From: Gnetum montanum
Taxonomy: Eukaryota; Streptophyta; Gnetopsida; Gnetales; Gnetaceae
Direction: 5' to 3'
Assembly: GCA_015680685.1 (NCBI GenBank)
Contig: MNCI01022419.1
Location: 206,663 to 270,662, forward strand
Length of the DNA: 64,000 nucleotides
Every line of letters begins with the position of its first letter. The stretch's first letter is position 1. Shown here one piece after another: positions 9,680-20,150 of this stretch. The notes below the pieces were generated by a model. That model did not search any database, was not told the DNA's origin, and saw only the letters and a list, made by a program, of their open reading frames with translations. The position numbers were made by a program, and so were the translations under genes.

Positions 9680-12540
9680 AATTTACAACAATATAATCTA
9701 AATAGTTATTAGCTCTATCAGTGGATTGAAGTTGTGCACCTAGACCTAAATGTAGAAGAAGTTGACTTATTTGATTTTGATGACAATCAAAAACTAATAG
9801 AGAAGGCAAATTTGTAGTTAGAAAAATCATTAGAAAAATGGAAAGAGATTTACAAGAAAATAGGGCTTCACAAGCTAGGTATTAGGCCCAAGGAATATCT
9901 AATCTAAGATGTTCTAAATCATATCATAGTGGAGACATTCTATGAGAAGGATAAGCTACAGTTTAGAAGAAACACTGAGTGCTTTATTGATATTAGTATT
10001 AAGAAGGCATATTAACTCTACAAATTAATTGAGCCAAACATTACAGAGATTGAGGCCTACCAATACAATGAAGAAGTGCTTAGCCAAAGATTTTGCAGTT
10101 GCTCAGAGTCATGGAAAGTTATTAGGTTATATCCAATTAACTTGGTGAAGGCATGAAGATGCAAAAACACCATTTCAAAGGCTTATGAGCTTAGGCTTTT
10201 TCATCCAATTTTTATTTCTACCTTAAATTTATATTCTAGCTATGAAATAAATGCTATTTTAGATTTACACATTTGGGCTTGGGTAGCCTTTGGGAATAAT
10301 AAACATTTCTTCCTTGTTAAATTTATGAATGACACTTTACAAAATAGTTTATATGAGATTGAAGGACAAGGAGCTTAGTTAATACTCAATTCATTTTTAT
10401 TATATTGCATATTAAGCAAGGTTATAGAGCCTAAGAGGATGGTTCTAATTTTTGTAGGATATTCTTTACAAAGAAGGGATTGGCTAGAAGACCCCTATTA
10501 CAATTTCTTTCCCTTTGTTTATCAAAGGAGCTTATTTGACACATAATCCTTAGAGTTTCTAATGAATTGTATTTATCCTCATTTAATTATGCTAATTTTA
10601 TGGGCCTTTACATCAAGTATTGACCAAAACATGATAGAAGAAATCAAGGAAGAGTGTCATGAAGCTATTTTTCTTCATGCTCTATATACTCAAATTTCAA
10701 TAGCAAGATTTCAGAGTAGAGCTTTCAAGCTTTCCAAGTTTATAGATCCTTCATTAATCATGTTGGAAGTAGGATTGTAGATGAGGCAAAGATCCCTTAG
10801 GAATGATTACAAGCATAGAGGGATTTTTACCTTCAAATTTGGCTTTTGGAAGTTTGCCAATTCTGATCACTTAAGGGCCATGGTAAAAAGATATTGAGAA
10901 TAGTGTAGTTTTCCCCAACTTAGAAGAGGATATATTTCATAGCAAAGAATAGGAAGTTTCATTAACTTGATGAAACTAACATAGTCCATATTAGATCTTT
11001 TGATAGGGAGGTTAATTAAGCAAAGGAAGAGGCTTCAATGTGGCTAAAAAAGAGCTTATCATTGAAGTTGCTTGCTTTGGCTTGTGATGCCTTAGTAATA
11101 GAAGTCTACCGATGGATGAAAGATAGGGAGCATACTTTGGCTAGGGATTTCTTAGAAGAAACACCTAGTAATAATGGAGAAACATTACTTCTCATGGAAG
11201 CTGTTAGATCTAGAAAATACCATGCCTAATAAGAGATTTCCTCTTAATGGAGAAGAATATGCTAGAGTAAGGGCAATAAGAAAAGCCAAAATTAGTCAAG
11301 TATGGTCAGAAGAGGAGTGGCAAAAACAATTAGAGCAACAAAGAGTAATGGAGACCTAACAGCAAAAATCACTAGAACGGCAAAGGTTATTGAAATAATA
11401 GCTTCTAGAGCTTTAACAGTAGAAGTAGAATGAAGAAGAAAGCTCATCCTCAATGCTTACTTTCCACTTTATTGGTCTGATGAAGGGAGTATCCCAATCA
11501 TTCAAAAAAAGAAAAAAGAAGGAAGGATTATATTGAGTCAGAAGCTTCCTGCTATTTCAGAAACAAAGGTCACTCTCATCTTCCAATATAAGGAAGATGA
11601 TCCACAAATAGAAAAATAAATGCTTGTAGTATCACATGGAAAGATGTCAAATACTATACCTATTCTAATTAAGGACATGGAACAAATAGATGATAATCAA
11701 ATAGCTAAGTTACAATATTTTTTGTTGTAAAATGAACAAGAAATTTCTAAATTGCAAGGGAAATAAAGAATCTAACCAAGTAGAATGAACAACTCAAGGT
11801 AATAATAACTATAAAAGAATCATTGCCAAAACATAAAGATCAAGTAATGACCTAGTTAGAGAGAAGAGCAACTGTAATAAGTTTTGAGCTAAAGTAAACT
11901 AGAAAACATAAATCTCTATATTACTCTCATTTTTCCCTTCCCAACTTTAAGGAAATAATTACTAAGATAAATTATGCCAAGGAATGGATGACAGAGAAAG
12001 GAGTAATTACAAAGATGAAAGAGAAGCAAGCCATATTCAAAAGGATTGAACAAAGATTTTAGGGATTATATGAAGTAGCTAAAAATAAATTGGGGTAATT
12101 ATTCCCATACAAACCAAGCTTACTTGACTCAATGATGATGGTTGTTTTAGGTATCATACAAGAGACTACTTAAAAGAAGATAGAGTTTGAACAAGCTTAT
12201 TATGTTGTAGGAGCTGCTTTAGTTGAAATAAATAACTTAATAACTAAATTAGGTTTTAAAAAGAGTAATGTTGAAGAAATCATTAGAAAGCATGATAGAT
12301 TTAAGACAAATTCAATGAATTAGGCTATCAAGACCCTCATAAATCATAGAAAACTATCACACTATGGAAGTGCTACAAGTGCAACAAATGAAGAAGATCT
12401 TCTAGGAAGCTGAACAGTTAGCAAATGGACTATAGGTATATGAGGCAAACATGAGGAAGTTGTAGGTTTCAATTCTATAACTATTATAACTACTTGAAGC
12501 TAATATAAAAGCTTAGAGAAAAATAGTTTGAAGAGGTATC
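9680..12540 (+). pseudogene. Downstream coiled-coil ORF of element A (A0 copy)
   Basis: A decayed ORF of about 950 codons lying between pol and the 3' LTR position. Readable blocks include HLDLNVEEVDLFDFDDNQKL (about 9736), HIWAWVAFGNNKHFFLVKF (about 10270), WSEEEWQKQLEQQR (about 11303) and FQYKEDDPQIEK (about 11580), followed by a Lys/Glu-rich coiled-coil-like half (11640-12300). Most in-frame breaks are TAG where glutamine would suit the coiled coil. The second copy at 32880-33844 plus 61919-63130 matches it along its length, so it is a real element protein. Its position is that of env-like genes in Athila, but I see no signal peptide or clear membrane segment. Function is unknown. Confidence 0.6.
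11340..11344. other. Empty-site counterpart of the B2 insertion point
   Basis: In A0 the sequence runs uninterrupted through GCAACAAAGAGTAATGG. In the second unit the same place reads GTAACAAAGG, then B2, then AAAGGCTAATGG. This confirms the B2 boundaries and its AAAGG duplication independently. Confidence 0.75.
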
Positions 12541-12544
12541 TAGT

Positions 12545-13012
12545 TGGGAAATTTTGGACTAGGACCTTTGGAAGAATTAAATTGTAAAGACTACTTTTTA
12601 ATGGCATTTAAAGAAGATTCCATCTATCTCTTTTCGTTTCTATCTCTTAGCTTGTAATTTTTTGTTAATTAGCTTTTTCATATTTCATCTAACATTAGTA
12701 TTACATAGTTACATATGAATGGATTTCTAGTTTTGGAATACGTTATTTTCTCTATGAAGTAGATGTTTATCTTATTTTTATTATGCTAATTAGATGTGAT
12801 AGCTCTAACAAGTATTAGTCCTTAATTAGATTAGCATAGAAACATTGACATTCTTGTTTGGTTCTAAGCTTTATAAATAATTCTATCTTCCTTAGTTTCT
12901 TACACTATTTAGTAAGGATTTTGTGATCTTGATTTAGGAAGTTAGCTAGTAGATAGCTTAGAATTTAATATTGCCTTTTTCTATAAAACTATACATTTAC
13001 TATATGTGTATG
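12545..13012 (+). mobile_element. Element A 5' LTR, first part
   Basis: Starts TGGGAAATTTTGG, downstream of a purine stretch (GTTTGAAGAGG). It matches 63149-63616 of the 3' LTR. It contains CTATAAAACTATAC just before the B1 insertion point, a TATA-like element. The last five bases, GTATG, are the B1 target duplication. Confidence 0.7.
13008..13012. repeat. TSD of B1 (GTATG), left copy
   Basis: GTATG here is repeated at 25989-25993 directly after B1. The undisturbed site in the other A LTR (63611-63615) carries a single GTATG. Confidence 0.9.
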
Positions 13013-13910
13013 TGATGAAGTTTCATTTAGTCGATGCGTCGACCTAGCCGTGTATACGCAATTGCATCAACGTGGGCCCGTCGACGTAGCCTTCCTGCAT
13101 CGACGTGGCCCTGTTTACACAACAGCCTATCCTAACCTATAAATAAGAGGGCCTTCCGCCTCATTTAGGCACATTTTAGTTAGTTGTAGTGAAGCTCTTA
13201 CAATTTGTTCCTGTAGGAGATAGAATATTTTCCAAGTGCCTGTAGCAAGTGTAATAAAAGTGATCGGCTCTTTATTCGAGCGTTGATGTATCTAAGCCCA
13301 TTGGCGTGATGGCAATAAAGATGAACTATTCAAGCATTCCTTGCAGCATTTGGACTTAGCTATTTTATGCATTCAATAGTTTAAAATTTTTATGCTTTAT
13401 TAGTTACTTGTTAATTACTTAAGTTTTTTTTATTATGATTTCAATCGCCATTGTTCATTCGTAGTTCGTAAAGGCCATAAGTACGACCATCTCGAATGTA
13501 ACTCAAACACTTGGTAAAGTCAGTGACGATTAACGTCTGGTAACCTAGAAGTGTTGGGAGATGCTTAGAACGTGCTTGGAAGATGGGACTGGATACATAT
13601 GTTTGGAATAGTTAAGATTTAGATTAAGATAATCTTAGATTAATTAATATTCTAGCCTTACTTTCCAAGATAATTAGCCATCCAAAAAGATAATTAAAAA
13701 GCTATAAAAATCATAGCCTTAGTCTCACTTAACCATCGTAAAATGAACCTTACAAGTGAGATTAGGATGACAACAACTATTCTAACCTATGGTTTCACTG
13801 GTTAGAATCTGGTGTATGTTAAGTGCTTACAGTCTACGGATTTTGATCGAGTCACACGTGAATGCTTGTGATTCATATGGTTGAGCATAGGGGTACCTAG
13901 CCACTCATCA
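13013..13910 (+). mobile_element. B1 5' LTR
   Basis: Starts TGATGAAGTTTC and ends CCACTCATCA, aligning along its length to 25077-25988. U3 is very short: the TATA box lies about 125 bp from the start. The R/U5 part is long. Confidence 0.92.
13060..13145 (+). promoter_or_regulatory. B1 LTR promoter with ACGT-core motifs and TATA box
   Basis: Three ACGT cores (CAACGTGG near 13069, CGACGTAG near 13083, CGACGTGG near 13101) precede TATAAATA at 13138-13145. ACGT cores are the known binding core of plant bZIP factors; binding here is inference. The 3' LTR keeps the TATA box (25215-25222) but has lost the CGACGTGG core and kept a TTGACGTAG core, with CpG to TpG or CpA changes. Confidence 0.6.
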
Positions 13911-13930
13911 TTGGCACCATTGCTAGGGAC
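13911..13930 (+). promoter_or_regulatory. B1 primer-binding site
   Basis: TTGGCACCATTGCTAGGGAC directly follows the LTR. It resembles the tRNA-Asp-type primer site reported for Athila elements, with decay. B2 carries the same site (minus strand, 61134-61153). Confidence 0.8.
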
Positions 13931-14055
13931 TATTAGTCTTACATGTGTCATCTAACCTTAGTGAAATTATCATTCAAGTCATTGGAACAGACCTAGGATA
14001 GAAAAATTTACCCATGCTAGGCAAATTTAAGTAAATAGTAAGGTACACCGATTAC

Positions 14056-16500
14056 ATGGACCATCTAACATCCAACATGTCTTCTCATAGGAGAGAGGTA
14101 TTCAAACCCCCGGTGCCACAAGAATGTCGAGTGGTGTACAAACATCTTGATGAATATGTCCCTGATTTCACATTCATCCTACATCAAGATGAGCATATGC
14201 GATGGCGGGACATGGAGGGTAGCATCATGTTACCACCCGACTGATCAGCTCCTACAATGCTATATCATAATCTGGGCAGATTAGGCATCTAGGACTAAGT
14301 GGCGGAGTATGTCATGGAGGACCATGACTATCGGGACTATCATCCCATGAAGGCTCAATGGATAAGAGACTAGCAGCAGGGAAAGAGATATGAACAGCAA
14401 AAGGGAAAACAATTTAATAACCCCTTATTCTTGCCAAGGCTGCAAGATGATGGGGATCCTATCTTTTATGATACCCATTTGACTGAACTCCCCCTGGGGC
14501 ATTAGATCCTCTAGTCAATCATTTAAAACAAACCTCTAAGTGACCACGATCCTCAAGGGGATGGAGGGTCATGTAGCAAGGCTGGGCAAGATGATCAAGG
14601 TCGCCATCAGGGTAGAGGGGGAGATCGACATAGGAGTAGTGGTGATGCCTCTCCTTCTTCTTCATCCTCTCACTTTCATGTGCCTTCATCCAGCTCAAGC
14701 TTTGAGTGTAACAGGGGAAGGAAGGAGCAAAAGGATGGTGGTAAACAAGTTCAAAAGGGGCAACGTGAGGAAGCAAGCAACCAATCACACGGCGCTCACC
14801 GGCTTGAAAGAAGGGGTAGCCGGAATCATCAGAGACATCATGGTCCCCAATAGGACTATGATTCAGACGAGTTGTTGTTATCTACTCAGCGCATGCTCCA
14901 AATTGTAGAGGCAGTTCAAATTCCCAGTAGGCACATAAAGGATAGCCAGATCAAGCGCGTTGATATGAACAACATCCCCAGATTTGAAGGGGGATACAAC
15001 TGTGATTCGTAGACGCACTTGCAGGCATTCCATGACACCTGCACCCTGCAAAACATTGACAATGATTAGCAAAGACTAAAGCTGTTCCCTCACACACTCA
15101 TCAAAGAAGCTGAAATTTGGTATCGGTCCTTGGAGCCGGAATCAATTAGACGATGGAGTACGATGCTTGAAATCTTCAATGACAAGTATCAAACGTACTC
15201 TAGAGTGGCGAATCTAAGATAGCAGATCCAAGGTTGGAAACAAGGAAATCATGAACCCTTGGATGCCAACATGAGCAGGTACTACTCATTTTTGCATCGG
15301 TGCCCTAGTCATGGTTACTCTCAGCGGGCACAGCTTCACCACATCATTAATGGGCTCCGTTTTGAAATACAAAAGACCCTTGGTGTGTACACTAAGGGAA
15401 AACTATCAGAGCTAAGGGCCCATCAATTGTAGTTCCTCATTGAACAGGTGGCCAAGGAGGAAGGAGAACTTAGGAAAAAGGAGAGTGCAGAAGAATTCAA
15501 CTGGGAATCCTTCCCTTAGAAAAAGGGAGGTCCGATTTTTTGATGAGGAGAATGAATCACCACTGGAAGTAGTGGTGAATCGAAATACTTTTCCATTACA
15601 AAAGTTTGCATCTGAAATATTGGAAAATGTGGATAAGATGTGGGACTATTTGGACGAGAAATTCCAAAGTGTACTGAAAATTGCAGAAGAGTCCAAAGAA
15701 CAAGGTAACGACCGTGATCGGCGTAGGAAGAAGGGAGCTGAATGTGCCCAACATAAAGGTAAGGGTAAAGTTGTTGTAGCAGAGTAGGTTTTAGACTCTA
15801 ACACCAAGGAGGATGATGAATGTGGCATATGCCAATATGAACATCCTAAGGGATGTTGTCCTGTGGTCTCACATCTTCAAGAGTCTGGGGTGTACACTTT
15901 GAACCCTCATTTGGCACAACGACAAACACCCCGAAGGTTACCTTATCCACAAGCCTATTCCAGGTGGTTCCACCAGTAGTAGCAAGGATATTACCCAAGT
16001 GGAATTCCCCTGCAACTATATGAATACTTCCAACAGTGGTAGCAACCACAAGCATGGGGGATGCCACCTCCAAGGTAATAGTACCCTTACAAATAGCCAG
16101 ATCCTTATGGGTACTATGTTTAGCAATTGGTCTCTCCAAGAGACTCTTCCAATCATGTAGCCTTTCCTAGTTATTACCATCCCCCTGAATATTTTTGACA
16201 TCCATCTCCATCACCCAGGGGGAAAACCCACAACTCTTCTATCCTCCATCACCTTCTCCTGCCACTCCTCCACAACATCCCACTCAGTTGCCACCTACTC
16301 CATCAATCCATGGAGAAATACTGCCATAGCCATAGCAACAAAATGCTACAAGGGTTGTTAACTTACAACCGGCACCTCAGCCAAGTGGATCAGAACCCAA
16401 GCCATGAAAACATTTTTTCTTCTGGCCCAGTAATCTGAACACACCCTCACCTACGCCTATGGCTAGTTCCTCTGAACCTACCAATGCCTCCACCATCATA
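14056..16500 (+). pseudogene. B1 gag
   Basis: Structural polyprotein of the element particle. The first readable block starts at ATG 14056 (MDHLTSNMSSHRREVF). A Ser/Arg-rich, low-complexity part follows (14540-14870), then the conserved gag core at about 14872-15440, with AEIWYRSLEPESIRRW near 15111 and the following FNDKYQ. A Lys/Arg/Glu-rich part ends at 15787, followed by a Pro/Gln/Tyr-rich linker to about 16500. Many stops are TAG. B2 has the same order on the minus strand and is broken by element C inside its gag core. Confidence 0.75.
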
Positions 16501-16559
16501 CCATCCAAGTAGCCCTCCATCCAACTGCACTCCAATGTCTAAATGGTTATGCTCACACA

Positions 16560-16990
16560 TGTCATGACCAACTGGATCAAAACAGGTCATCTTCCCTAGA
16601 AATTGACAGATCTGGGAAGCCCCCTCATCTATCTTCAAGTGGCAGGGAATGAGCTATGCAAAGCTCTTCTAGACTTGGGGTCAGGGGTCAATTTGATCTC
16701 TCACGATATGTACAAGAACTAGAACTTGCCCCCACTAAAGAAGAGCAACATCCGACTCGAGTTAGCATACCAGTTCATCATCATTCCCTTGGGTTTGGTG
16801 GAGGACATCGTAACCACTATTTTTGCGTGGTCCTATCCTGCTCATTTCCTAGTCATCCATGTAGAGAACTATAAGGGGAACTTTCCAATCATCATGGGAA
16901 GAGTTTGGCTAAGCAAAATGGATGCATGACTAGGACTCTGAGATCTATCCCTGGAAATTTCAAAGTAAAATCCTTTCGAGAAGATCAAGA
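16560..16990 (+). pseudogene. B1 protease domain
   Basis: Retropepsin-like aspartic protease that would process Gag-Pol. The active-site region reads LLDLGSGVNLIS, with the catalytic Asp codon GAC at 16672-16674, so this residue survives. Downstream are the flap-like hydrophobic block IIIPLGLVEDIVTTIF and the motif NFPIIMGRVWL. Stops and a frame change (near 16725) break the frame. Confidence 0.8.
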
Positions 16991-17539
16991 AGAAGTGCAT
17001 TCCATGCATCGCATACAGTGACTTAGGGTGCAGCTGTGTGCAACAGTTATGATCTGCTAAGCGGATATCCATTCAAGCATGTAGTTGGTGTACCAAGGAA
17101 TCACATGTTCAACAGTGCCTGTACGCAACAGCCACTAACCAAGAGGGCACCCAATGGCTGACAGCTGACCCTACTAGTAGCGCACTATGCATGGAACCAT
17201 TTGAGGGGCTAATGCAAGCCTACATTGAAAGCATGGATGAAATGGATGAGGTTCATCAATAGGTATTCACTGTTGATGACCAAGATGACTAGGGGAGCTA
17301 CAAATCCTTGAGAGCTTCAAACAAGAGCTCCTAGAGCTAAAGCCTTTACCGACTCACTTGGAATATGCATTCTTGCAAAATGGCAAGCTAGTAATTATCA
17401 ATGCTGCCCTTGCTCCTGAATAGAAAAAGAGATTGTTGGAGATGGTAAAAAATGGGTTGCAGCGTTTGCATGGTCATATCCTGAGTTGATTGGAGTTAAT
17501 CCTAGGGTCTACCAACATCGGATCTATCTTGACCCTTCC

Positions 17540-18352
17540 ATGAAGCCATGACAATAGCCACAAAGACGGTTGAATCCCAAACTAAAGCAGATCATAAAAG
17601 ATTAAATCGAACAATTGCTGAAGGCAGGATTCATCTATTCTGTCACCGATAGCGAATGGGTTAGCCCTCTAGTTATTGTGCCTAAGAAAGGTGGAAAGTG
17701 GAGGGTCTGTATTGATTTCTAGTTTCTCAATATGGTGACCTTCAAGGACCACTTCCCACTCTCATTTGTGGACCAGGTGTTGGACACCATCGCAGGACAC
17801 TATTACTACAGTTTTTTGGATGGCTATAGTGGTTATAACCAAATCCAAATAGCACTAGAGGACCAAGCCAAAACAACGTTCACAAGTCCATGGGGGACTT
17901 TTGCATATAGGAAGATGCCCTTTGGCCTATGCAATGTGCCTACTATGTTCCAACTCCTTGTCCTAAGCATCTTCCAGCAACAAATCGGTAGTGGTGTAGA
18001 AGTCTTCATGGATGACTTCTCCACCTATGGGGCCACGTTTGAGCAAGACTTGGACCATTTGGAGTAGGTTCTGAAAATTTGTGTTGACACCAATCTACAG
18101 CTCAATTGACAGAAGAGCCATTTGATGGTCCAAGAGGGCATTGTGCTAGGGCATCGCATCTCAAAAACAGGGATTAGTGTAGATCCTGAGAAGATTAGGG
18201 TCATCCAAGGAATCACCCACCAACCAAGTACCGTCAAAGATGTTTGATCATTCCTTGGACACACTAGTTACTATCGATGTTTCATTAAGCACTTCTCGAA
18301 GATCACCAGGCTGTTGGTAGAACTTACAAAGAAGGACGTTCCATTCATCTAG
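17540..18352 (+). pseudogene. B1 reverse transcriptase
   Basis: Typical Ty3/gypsy RT. Motifs in order are VCIDF (about 17707), YSFLDGYSGYNQIQIALED (about 17809), TFTSPWGTFAYRKMPFGLC (about 17878) and the active site EVFMDDFSTYG (FMDD at 18005-18016). In-frame breaks are TAG at 17720 and 18066, and TGA at 18106 and 18245. The frame ends abruptly after PFI at about 18350, where the RT-RNase H junction is deleted relative to B2. Confidence 0.88.
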
Positions 18353-18702
18353 ACCATCAGAACTATGCCTTGGGAGCCATGCTTACACAGTGTGACGATC
18401 AAAAATGTCCATATTATATCCACTATGCAAGTTGTAGCATTGTGTGTGCTCAGTTGAACTACACCACCATCGAGAAGGAGTTGATGGTGGTGGTGTTTGC
18501 CTTGGACAAATTCTAGCACTATGTGCTCAGATACGAGGTGTTTGTGCACACGGACCATAGTGCTATCCAGTTCCTGATGAACAAACCAATGGTGAGCACC
18601 TGCATAATCTGGTGGCTAGTGATTCTTCAGGAGTTTGATCTTACCATGGTAGATCGGAAGGGGATCGAGAACATGGTTGCTGACCACTTGTCTCAGTTGT
18701 GA
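18353..18702 (+). pseudogene. B1 RNase H domain, N-terminus deleted
   Basis: Ty3-type RNase H, which removes the RNA strand from the RNA-DNA hybrid. It starts inside the domain (NYALGAMLTQ), so the first catalytic Asp strand is missing. The Glu of TIEKELMVVVFALDKF and the Asp of VHTDHSAIQFL are present. B2 retains the missing connection (about 45 codons), which shows that the loss is a deletion in B1. Confidence 0.8.
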
Positions 18703-18769
18703 TGGGATGATGCAGAAGAGGAGAAGCCCTTATCCGACTAGTTCCCAGATGAACTCCTCTTCACAAGCA

Positions 18770-20150
18770 CGGTTGATCCTCAAGCACCCAAGGAATCCCC
18801 TTGGTTCAACGGCATCCTCACCTACCTCATAACCCAGGAGTTGCCCAAGGAGTGGAACCATCAGTAGAAATAGCAGTTTCTCCATAAGGCCAAGCATTTC
18901 ATGGAAATCAACAACCACCTTTACAAGGTATGCACAGATGGATTGGTTTGATGGTGTGTCCCTGATGACAATACACTACGCATCCTCCAAGATGCTCATG
19001 AGGGCCCTTGTGGGGGCCACTATGCTGGACGTCGAATGGCCATTAAAATCCTTCTTGCAAGGTATTACTAGCCTACACTTTTTAGGGATGCACAATGGTT
19101 TGCTTGCTCCTGCGAACGATGCCAAAAAGATGGTCAGATGACAGCATGGTTGGAGGGACCTCAATAGTGGATCCAGCCACTGGAACCCTTTGACATCTAG
19201 GGTATCGACTTCATGGGGCCCATCACCCCCTTGTCAAACAAAAAGGCATACATCATTGTAGCTGTGGACTACTGTATAAAGTGGACAGAAGCAGCAGCTA
19301 TCCTCGACTGTTTTCCAACACCGCCGCACGATTTGTCCAGCAACAAATAGTTACCAAGTTTGGAATGCCATGTGCACTCATTTCTGATAATGGGACTCAC
19401 TTCATGGGTGTCACTTTTTAGAAACTCATGCAACGCTTAGGGGTAACACACAAATTTACAACACCCTATCACCCCCAAGCCAACAGGCAAGCCGAAGTCA
19501 CCAATAGGGAGATCACCAAGATCCTTACTTGAACCATCAGCAAATATAGGAGGAATTGGAGTACCAAACTCAACGATGCCCTATGGGCCTATCGCTCCAC
19601 TTGGAAACTTCCTGTAGGGTACTCTCCCTATGAGTTAGTGTACGAAAAGTTGCCAATGCTTCCAATCCAAGAAGAACTCTAGATACTATCCACCACCATT
19701 AACCTCGGCCTTGATCTACTGCTAGCACAATGTAAATGACTAATGAATTTAAGTGTGCTAGATGAGAATCGATTAGTGGCCCTATTTTCAAATGAAATCC
19801 ACAAGGCCTATAACAAGAAACGACATGATCTTAGGATTCGAAAGATCACATTTAGATGTGGAGACAAGGTGTTGTATTGGAACCCCTCACACGTATCTCA
19901 ACCAACCAAGTTTCAAACATTGTGGAAGAGACCTTACATTGTCCTCAAAACCTTCCCATCTAGGGCCTTTCTTATCCACAAACCTGAGGACCCCACCAGA
20001 ACACAGTTAGTCAGCTGCCAACAACTAAAACCTTTCCGTGAACTCCACGCAACTAGTGCCACCACCTCACCATCACCTAATCGACCACGTTCCATTTTTC
20101 CCATCTCCTCCTTTTCACCCAGTTGTGGGGGAGACCATCATCCTTGCTGA
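18770..20150 (+). pseudogene. B1 integrase
   Basis: Integrase with an HHCC zinc domain (DAHEGPCGGHYAGR near 18986; CSCERCQ near 19104) and the catalytic core. All three acidic residues survive: Asp in GIDFMGPI (19207-19209), Asp in LISDNGTHF (19385-19387) and Glu in RQAEVTN (19494-19496). The second-Asp-to-Glu spacing of 36 residues fits the D,D-35-E family. A frameshift occurs near 19315. The C-terminal domain (19743-20060) has GDKVLYWNPSHV and LWKRPYIV. The final codons run to a TGA at 20150 and are less certain. Confidence 0.85.

Larger units (their letters stand above)
1990..12544 (+). mobile_element. Upstream A unit (A0): 3' internal remnant of an A-family element
   Basis: Two parts of this block match the second A unit. 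Positions 1990-2075 match 32779-32865, and 10375-12540 match 32880-33844 continued at 61919-63140. The second unit lacks the DNA between those parts. A0 holds a repeat-rich non-coding stretch, insertions G (3647-7161) and a solo LTR (8257-8768), and a downstream ORF (9680-12540). It runs directly into an A LTR at 12545, so it represents the 3' end of a neighbouring copy sharing that LTR. Its pol is not in the window. Confidence 0.6.
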
